Source of the DNA: JBGFRR01 sp041695045
Lineage (GTDB): Bacteria; Bacteroidota; Ignavibacteria; UBA10030
Reading direction: 5' to 3'
DNA length: 10,340 nt
Assembly (NCBI GenBank): GCA_041695045.1
Contig: JBGFRR010000153.1
Span: 1-10,340, forward strand
The notes beneath the pieces are model-generated. The model was not told where the DNA came from. It saw only the letters and a program-made list of their open reading frames with translations, and ran no database searches. The position numbers were made by a program, and so were the translations under genes. Positions 6,112 through 10,340 of this stretch are shown one piece after another. Positions within the stretch are counted from its first letter, which is position 1. Every line of letters starts with the position of its first letter.

Positions 6112-6259
6112 TCGCTCAACGGTTTTGCTCACCCCGATGCCTAAAGCGCATCGGGGGTTTGCGCCTTCCGCCGCGGAACAATAGATTATTGGTAGCGGCG
6201 TCAGGCGTATCGTTTGAGAGTTCGCAAAAGCCCTGCGTGGTTGGGCGATACGTTATGTG
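6112..6259. repeat. Long stem-loop boundary repeat III (attC-like)
   Basis: Same design as repeat I. TCGCTCAAC (6112-6120) pairs with GTTGGGCGA (6240-6248) with one G-T wobble. Next, TTTTGC (6123-6128) pairs with GCAAAA (6224-6229). Then comes the hairpin CCCCGATGC/GCATCGGGG (6132-6140, 6148-6156), a TGCGCCTTCCG block like TGCGCACTCCG in repeat I, and a variable region. GCTCAAC (6114-6120) and GTTGGGC (6240-6246) both fit integron core-site patterns, RYYYAAC and GTTRRRY. It ends in GTTATGTG, as repeat II does. Confidence 0.55.
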
Positions 6260-6317
6260 CCATGGCCGCCCACCAGTTGTTGGAGGTTCCTCAAAGAGGC
6301 AAGCGTCTTCGTCGTCT

Positions 6318-6346
6318 TTGTGTTCGACCTGAATTTAGCCTATATT
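6318..6346 (+). promoter_or_regulatory. Predicted promoter upstream of the antitoxin remnant and moaE
   Basis: TTGTGT (6318-6323), a 17-bp spacer and TATATT (6341-6346). It is the only good plus-strand promoter seen between the island and moaE. It may therefore drive moaE-moaA and downstream genes now that the island separates them from the moeA promoter, through a leader of about 290 bases. Confidence 0.5.
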
Positions 6347-6521
6347 ACGGCCGATCATACAGGATATCCATACCTTTGAACAAACACAGGAGACGTTGGC
6401 GTTGCTGAAGATTCTGACACGAAGCCAGCAGAATGTCCGACGCGGCAAGGTGAAGTCCCTCGATGCCACCTTTGCATCGCTCGAACAACGAATCCGAGGC
6501 TTCAAGAATGAAAAAGCATAA
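6339..6521 (+). pseudogene. Remnant of a Phd-like antitoxin (C-terminal part)
   Basis: This open stretch has no ATG. It encodes QTQETLALLKILTRSQQ followed by NVRRGKVKSLDATFASLEQRI and ends at TAA 6519-6521. The pattern ETLALLKIL, then a basic residue, then GKVxxxDxxFxxLxxRI resembles the toxin-binding C-terminus of Phd-family antitoxins. The DNA-binding half is missing, since a TAG lies just upstream at 6336. A TTG preceded by AGGAG (6388-6392) could start a peptide of about 40 residues. An ATG at 6508 overlapping its end opens only 23 codons, perhaps the stump of the toxin. It is most likely a decayed TA module; a short functional orphan antitoxin is possible. Confidence 0.4.
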
Positions 6522-6644
6522 CGTGTTGGATGGTCGACGAGATATGCAGACGTTGCTTCAAGAGCGCTTGTTGCGCTAGTTTCAGAACCTCTTTCCACCG
6601 TGCTCTGGACATGGACGGCCACAGGCACATAGGAGCGTAACCAC
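6522..6644. other. Spacer before moaE
   Basis: Apart from short open stretches without coding character, only the AGGAG ribosome site (6631-6635) for moaE is supported here. Confidence 0.5.
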
Positions 6645-7097
6645 GTGAGCATGGATCGATTGATAGCCATAACGGATTCGCCGATTGACCTGCAGCGAGT
6701 TGTTGCATCCGTCGCGAATGAGGACTCCGGCGCGGTCAATGTGTTCATCGGAACAACGCGCAACAACTCGAACGGCCGTGCCGTAACGCTGCTCGAGTAC
6801 GAGGCATACGAGCCGATGGCCGTCAAGATGATGCGGCATATTGCCGGTATCGCCTGCGAGCGGTGGGACGTCAAAGGAGTTTCTATAGTCCATCGCATTG
6901 GAGCCGTGCCGGTAGGAGAAGCGAGTGTCGTGATCGCCGTTGCATCGGCGCACCGGCGGGAGGCATTCGAGGCGTGTCGCTTCCTGATCGATGAGCTAAA
7001 GCGCGTCGTCCCCATCTGGAAGCGCGAACACTTCGCCGACGGAACCGTCGAGTGGTCTCAGCATTCCCACGAACAACAAGAACTTACCAATACATGA
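6645..7097 (+). CDS. moaE: MoaE, molybdopterin synthase large catalytic subunit
   Basis: A 150-residue MoaE. With thiocarboxylated MoaD it converts cPMP to molybdopterin by adding two sulfurs. Motifs are GAVNVFIGTTRNNSNGRAV, LEYEAYEPMAVKMM, VHRIGAVPVGEASVVIAV, SAHRREAFEACRFLIDELK and PIWKREHFADG, with the conserved lysine at 126. GTG 6645 is preferred over ATG 6651 because AGGAG lies nine bases before it and fifteen before the ATG. The C-terminal tail after VEW is polar and poorly conserved in type. Its stop overlaps the moaA ATG (ATGA). Its usual neighbour moaD lies upstream of the inserted island. Confidence 0.96.
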   Translation: MSMDRLIAITDSPIDLQRVVASVANEDSGAVNVFIGTTRNNSNGRAVTLLEYEAYEPMAVKMMRHIAGIACERWDVKGVSIVHRIGAVPVGEASVVIAVASAHRREAFEACRFLIDELKRVVPIWKREHFADGTVEWSQHSHEQQELTNT

Positions 7098-8119
7098 CTC
7101 ACCACTTACCACGCACCACTCACTTACCACCAACGCTGCGTGATTCCTTCGGCCGCATCGTCAACAATCTTCGCATCTCTGTTACCGACCGGTGTAACTT
7201 CCGTTGCCGCTATTGCATGCCGGAAGAGGGGATGGCATGGATGGCGAAGTCCGAGCTCCTCTCCTACGAAGAGCTTGAACGCCTTGCCCGCATCGCTGCG
7301 TCGCTCGGTATCACGAAGATCCGTCTCACGGGCGGCGAGCCGTTGATGCGGAAGGAACTTCACCGTCTCGTTCACAAACTCGCATCGATCCCTGCCCTCA
7401 ACGACCTCTCGCTCACCACGAACGGCTTTTTCCTCGCCCAGCAGGCGGCGGATCTCTGTGCGGCCGGCTTGCGACGCATCAACATCAGTCTTGATTCGCT
7501 CAACGCCGCAACGTTCGAACGGATGGCGCGGCGGGATTACTACGAGCGCGTCTGGCAGGGCATTACGGCAGTGGAAGCGCTCGGTGTTCGGCCCATCAAG
7601 CTGAACGTCGTGCTCATTCGAGGCGTGAATGACGATGAGGTTGTCGAGTTTGCGCGCCTTGTTCGCACGCGGCCGTTCATCGTGCGGTTCATCGAGTACA
7701 TGCCCATCGGCATGGATGATGGGTGGGAGCCGGAGAACGTTGTGCCGACGAAGGAGGTTATCGAGCGCATCGAGCGCGGGATCGGGAAGAAGTTGACGCC
7801 CGTCGAGTATCACGGCACGCAGCCCGCCGACCGGTTTGTGTTTGAGGATGGAATCGGCGAGCTCGGTTTCATCAGCTCGGTGAGCGAGCCGTTCTGCGAC
7901 CGCTGCAATCGCATTCGCATCACCGCGGACGGAAAGCTCCGCACCTGTCTTTTCTCGCTGACGGAAACCGACCTCCGTACGCTCGTTCGTGGCGAAGTAT
8001 CGGACGACGAGATCGCCCGCGTCATCGTCGATGCTGTGTGGAAGAAGGAAGCAGGACATCGAATCAATCAGCCGGACTTTGTGAAGCCGGAACGAACCAT
8101 GTCACAAATCGGGGGTTAA
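7094..8119 (+). CDS. moaA: MoaA, GTP 3',8-cyclase (radical SAM)
   Basis: A 341-residue MoaA. It uses S-adenosylmethionine and two [4Fe-4S] clusters to convert GTP to 3',8-cyclo-7,8-dihydro-GTP, the first step of Moco synthesis. CNFRCRYC (C34, C38, C41) holds the SAM cluster and GGEPLMRK follows. C268, C271 and C285 hold the C-terminal GTP-binding cluster. The protein ends in the family's Gly-Gly (MSQIGG). ATG 7094 overlaps the moaE stop by four bases. The first 17 residues (MTHHLPRTTHLPPTLRD region) are coded by a CAC/ACC-rich repetitive stretch and precede the normal family start around DSFGRIVNNLRISVTDR. MoaC, needed next in the pathway, is not in the window. Confidence 0.98.
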   Translation: MTHHLPRTTHLPPTLRDSFGRIVNNLRISVTDRCNFRCRYCMPEEGMAWMAKSELLSYEELERLARIAASLGITKIRLTGGEPLMRKELHRLVHKLASIPALNDLSLTTNGFFLAQQAADLCAAGLRRINISLDSLNAATFERMARRDYYERVWQGITAVEALGVRPIKLNVVLIRGVNDDEVVEFARLVRTRPFIVRFIEYMPIGMDDGWEPENVVPTKEVIERIERGIGKKLTPVEYHGTQPADRFVFEDGIGELGFISSVSEPFCDRCNRIRITADGKLRTCLFSLTETDLRTLVRGEVSDDEIARVIVDAVWKKEAGHRINQPDFVKPERTMSQIGG

Positions 8120-8120
8120 T

Positions 8121-8657
8121 ATGCGAACCGCAGCCATAGCCCTTCTTGCACTTCTTGTCGCCTGTCAGCAACGCGACGACGAACAAGCGGAGCAACTCAC
8201 CGCCGCCCAACACGTTGCGGAGGTACGAAACCTGATCATGAATCTCCATGAAGCGCTCGCGAACGTCTACTCAGGCGCTGTGACGAACATCGACAGCGTG
8301 ATGGACCTGTACTATGTGAGCGACATGTACTACGTTACTCCATGGGGAACGACCGAGCCGCTGGACACGACGAAGGTGCGCCTGCGGAACGCCATCCCGC
8401 GTATCTCCGGCTACGAGAACAATCTTCAAAACCTCACCGCTACGGTGTACGGGAACGGCGCGTTCGCGTTCTTCGTGCTGCGGCAGAATTATTCCGTTGA
8501 CGGCCGCCAGCTCGAAGAGTACCTCCCCACCACCATGGTGTTAGAACGCCGCGATGGAGCGTGGAAAATCGTTCACGTTCATCGCTCAACCGACTATGAA
8601 ACGATGCGTCAGTACGTCGCCATGCAGCAGCAGGCGCCTGCCGGTGGGAGAAAATAA
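8121..8657 (+). CDS. Predicted lipoprotein with SnoaL-like (NTF2-fold) domain
   Basis: A 178-residue protein with a lipoprotein signal, MRTAAIALLALLVAC, with lipobox LVAC at 12-15, so it is probably anchored on the periplasmic side. The mature part (about 30-165) looks like a SnoaL/DUF4440-type NTF2 fold: a helical start (VAEVRNLIMNLHEALANVYSG), a SVMDLYYVSDMYYVTPWG segment, central strands with NAFAFFVLRQNY-like alternation, and the typical end MVLERRDGAWKIVHVHRS. The ligand or partner is unknown. It starts one base after the moaA stop, with GGGGG five bases upstream, so it is cotranscribed with moaA. A link to the molybdoenzyme downstream is only suggested by position. Confidence 0.72.
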   Translation: MRTAAIALLALLVACQQRDDEQAEQLTAAQHVAEVRNLIMNLHEALANVYSGAVTNIDSVMDLYYVSDMYYVTPWGTTEPLDTTKVRLRNAIPRISGYENNLQNLTATVYGNGAFAFFVLRQNYSVDGRQLEEYLPTTMVLERRDGAWKIVHVHRSTDYETMRQYVAMQQQAPAGGRK

Positions 8658-8689
8658 CGGTTTTCGTTGCAGTTCAGCGGAAATTTGTT

Positions 8690-8983
8690 TTGATTGAACT
8701 CGTGTTGCGCGTGGGATGTTGTTCTATCATCGTCGTCGGGTCGATGGTTCTTGCCGCTGGGGGTTGCGGACGGCCGGAGTTTTCAACTGCCGAGAATGAA
8801 GCTCTGTTTGTCCGCGTCTGTTCAACCTGCCACTCTCCACCGGTCATTTCCGAGTACCCCTTCGACGGCACAATGTGGACGAATTTGCTTTCCGACCATC
8901 GTATCAATAGCGGCATGGACACCGTTGCAACGCAGGACCAAACGCGACGCATTCTGGAGCACATCCTCACGCAACAACCGTAA
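8690..8983 (+). CDS. Small exported monoheme c-type cytochrome
   Basis: A 97-residue protein. A hydrophobic N-terminal segment (about 4-24) is followed by a Cys (C26) that may be a weak lipobox (LAAGGC), so it is exported and possibly lipid-anchored. CSTCH (44-48) is a heme-c site, and Met76 in the GMDT stretch is a plausible second axial ligand. Only about 70 residues form the mature domain, small even for cytochrome c. The start is taken at TTG 8690, since an ATG at 8744 would leave too short a signal; the ribosome site is weak. It lies two bases before the sulfite-oxidase-like gene, the arrangement seen for sulfite dehydrogenase subunits (SorA with SorB), so it may be its electron acceptor. 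Confidence 0.75.
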   Translation: MIELVLRVGCCSIIVVGSMVLAAGGCGRPEFSTAENEALFVRVCSTCHSPPVISEYPFDGTMWTNLLSDHRINSGMDTVATQDQTRRILEHILTQQP

Positions 8984-8985
8984 GC

Positions 8986-9591
8986 ATGGGACAGTTTGAT
9001 CAGAGAAAAGCGGTGGAAGGCGTGAACGCGTTCGGTAAGCCGAAGCTGCCGCCGGGGCAGTATGCGACGGAAAAATTCCCTGTCTTGACGTACGGCGCTG
9101 TGCCAACGATCGACATCAACGAGTGGCGTTTGCACGTGTGGGGATATGTGGATGAAGAACGCGAATGGACGTGGAATGAGTTTTTGAAACTTCCGCAAAC
9201 GAAACTCAAGGCCGACTTCCACTGTGTGACGCACTGGAGCCGCTTCGGTGACGAGTGGGAAGGTGTGTTGATTCGAGACCTTGTACAGCACATTCGTTTG
9301 AAGCCGCAGGCACGGTTCGTTATGCAGCATGCGTATGGCGGCTACACAACTAACCTTCCGCTGGATCGGATGATGAACGAGGATGCGATGCTCGCGCATA
9401 CGTGGAACGGCCGGCCGCTTGAGCGTGAACACGGAGGTCCTGTGCGCGTCTTCACACCGAGGCGCTACGCGTGGAAGGGAGCGAAGTGGATCCACGAGCT
9501 TGAGTTCATGCCCACCGACCGGCCGGGGTTCTGGGAGGTGAACGGCTACAGCAACACGGCCGATCCGTGGAAAGAGGAGCGGTTTTGGTGA
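8986..9591 (+). CDS. Sulfite-oxidase-like molybdopterin oxidoreductase
   Basis: A 201-residue protein of the sulfite-oxidase Moco-domain family (COG2041). Its single conserved molybdenum-ligating cysteine is C80 in DFHCVTHWS. Other family stretches are WRLHVWGYV, GVLIRDLVQHI, HAYGGYTTNLPLDRM, HGGPVRVFTPRRYAWKGAKWI and the end GFWEVNGYSNTADPWKEERFW. It has only the Moco domain, without the dimerisation domain or the cytochrome b5 of animal sulfite oxidase, matching the short YuiH-like group. No Tat or Sec signal is visible, so it appears cytoplasmic. The substrate cannot be told from sequence. It is the natural client of the Moco genes in this window. Confidence 0.9.
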   Translation: MGQFDQRKAVEGVNAFGKPKLPPGQYATEKFPVLTYGAVPTIDINEWRLHVWGYVDEEREWTWNEFLKLPQTKLKADFHCVTHWSRFGDEWEGVLIRDLVQHIRLKPQARFVMQHAYGGYTTNLPLDRMMNEDAMLAHTWNGRPLEREHGGPVRVFTPRRYAWKGAKWIHELEFMPTDRPGFWEVNGYSNTADPWKEERFW

Positions 9592-9611
9592 AAGGAAAAG
9601 GAGACAAGGTT

Positions 9612-9854
9612 ATGGACTGGAGAGAGTATGTTCATGCTGATCCCGAAATTTTGTTAGGGAAACCGGTTATTAAAGGGACGCGTCTATCAGTTGATTTTAT
9701 TTTGCGGCTGTTTGCTTCAGGATGGACTGAGAAACAAGTGTTGGAAAACTATCCCACGCTTACGTCTGAATCTCTTCGGGCTGTTTTTGCTTTTGCTGCG
9801 GAGTGTCTCGGTGAGGAAGCGCTTTATGATTTGCCCGGCAAGTCAACAACATGA
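9612..9854 (+). CDS. DUF433-family antitoxin
   Basis: An 80-residue DUF433 protein: MDWREYVHADPEILLGKP, then VIKGTRLSVDFILRLFASGW and EKQVLENYPTLTSESLRAVFAFAAE. The family has a helix-turn-helix-like core and commonly precedes PIN-like toxins. ATG 9612 has AAGGAGA eight bases upstream; an in-frame start at 9567 would overlap the preceding gene and lacks family sequence. Its stop overlaps the toxin ATG by four bases. Its base composition is visibly richer in A/T than the molybdoenzyme gene 20 bases upstream, suggesting separate origin. Confidence 0.88.
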   Translation: MDWREYVHADPEILLGKPVIKGTRLSVDFILRLFASGWTEKQVLENYPTLTSESLRAVFAFAAECLGEEALYDLPGKSTT

Positions 9855-10207
9855 AATTTCTGGCAAACGAGAATTTCCCAATCGCGAGCGTAGAACTACT
9901 TCGTCAGAGAGGACATGACATCCGTGCTGTCATCACAGATTCAGCGGGATTAAAGGATGCAGAAGTGCTCCTTGAAGCAACGAAGGAGGGAAGGATGATC
10001 TTAACGTTTGATCGTGACTATGGTGAATTAGTGTTTCGAGGCGCAGCTCCGCAATTGCCGGGCGTGATATATTTCCGTTTTGATCCTCTGACACCCGAAG
10101 AGCCCGCTAACGTCCTTTTGGAATCACTGAGTGTTAAGGGTTTTTCCGTTGAAGAGAAGTTCACCGTTATTGAGCGGAATCGCATTCGCCAACGGCCATT
10201 GCCTTAA
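9851..10207 (+). CDS. DUF5615 PIN-like toxin
   Basis: A 118-residue DUF5615 protein, PIN-like and related to Mut7-C/VapC-type RNases. KFLANENFP with acidic Glu7, LKDAEVL with Asp36, and LTFDRDYGEL with Asp54 and Asp56 are the acidic positions expected to bind metal in the nuclease site. ATG 9851 overlaps the DUF433 stop (ATGA), the usual coupled antitoxin-toxin order. RNase activity is inferred from the fold and pairing; the RNA target is unknown. The gene seems complete, ending about 130 bases before the window edge. Confidence 0.87.
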   Translation: MKFLANENFPIASVELLRQRGHDIRAVITDSAGLKDAEVLLEATKEGRMILTFDRDYGELVFRGAAPQLPGVIYFRFDPLTPEEPANVLLESLSVKGFSVEEKFTVIERNRIRQRPLP

Positions 10208-10252
10208 GATACAATGATCCAACTCGATTATTCTCTAGCAGGCTGATGAAAA

Positions 10253-10340
10253 AGAAAACCGCGAAGGCGCAAAGGACGCCAAGACGAAAATAGAGTGTCT
10301 ATTTCTTTCTGATTTCAACATTGTTACTTCGCGATCTTGG
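10253..10340. repeat. Dispersed-repeat fragment at right edge
   Basis: CCGCGAAGGCGCAAAGGACG (10259-10278) belongs to a common intergenic repeat type with phased GCGAAGNCGCAAAGNACGC units, seen in many bacterial genomes. Near the window end CTTCGCGATCTTGG (10327-10340) is the inverse of such a unit (CCAAGATCGCGAAG), so the copy appears to be an inverted pair cut by the window edge. No gene is supported in 10208-10340. Confidence 0.45.

Noticed and set aside
6335..7015. 226-codon minus-strand frame across the moaE region
   Set aside because: It is mostly antisense to moaE, with no motif or ribosome site supporting it.
7124..8059. 311-codon minus-strand frame antisense to moaA
   Set aside because: It is a shadow of a G/C-rich coding region; moaA itself is unmistakable.
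8674..9495. 273-codon minus-strand frame antisense to the cytochrome and molybdoenzyme genes
   Set aside because: Both plus-strand genes carry clear cofactor motifs; the antisense frame has none.
1..10340. CRISPR array, tRNA or rRNA genes
   Set aside because: No regularly spaced repeats, cloverleaf-like segments or rRNA-like stretches were seen on either strand.

Overview
The window is a bacterial chromosome segment. It combines a molybdenum cofactor (Moco) biosynthesis locus, a small molybdoenzyme/cytochrome group, and an accessory island full of toxin-antitoxin (TA) and defence genes. No rRNA, tRNA or CRISPR array is visible. Promoters are of ordinary sigma70 form (TTGnnn, 17 bp, TATATT). 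The dispersed GCGAAGGCGCAAAGGACGC-type repeat at the right edge and the gene types are compatible with a Chlorobiota/Ignavibacteriota-like genome, but this is a guess and the sequence does not fix the phylum.

Layout: (1) 1-1166: a strong hairpin terminator, a minus-strand IS481-type transposase-like gene with eroded catalytic residues, and a gene-poor spacer. (2) 1167-2694: a promoter followed by moeA and moaD. (3) 2716-6521: an island inserted between moaD and moaE, which are usually neighbours. It holds a DUF262-HNH (GmrSD-like) defence gene flanked by a 20-bp inverted repeat, a RelE-type TA pair and a YefM-YoeB pair (both minus strand). These are separated by related stem-loop repeats that resemble integron attC sites, followed by a remnant of a Phd-like antitoxin behind a promoter. 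(4) 6645-9591: moaE and moaA, a lipoprotein, a tiny c-type cytochrome and a sulfite-oxidase-like molybdoenzyme. (5) 9612-10207: a DUF433/DUF5615 TA pair. (6) 10208-10340: spacer with a dispersed repeat.

How it works together: MoaA makes the cyclic pterin intermediate (cPMP, with MoaC, not seen here). MoaE and MoaD insert the dithiolene sulfurs, and MoeA inserts molybdenum. The mature cofactor would serve the sulfite-oxidase-like protein encoded downstream, whose possible electron acceptor is the neighbouring monoheme cytochrome. The island splits this locus, and each of its modules looks self-contained. The best candidate for something undescribed is this island: an integrase-less, attC-like cassette cluster (CALIN-like) or another repeat-guided accumulation of defence/TA modules.
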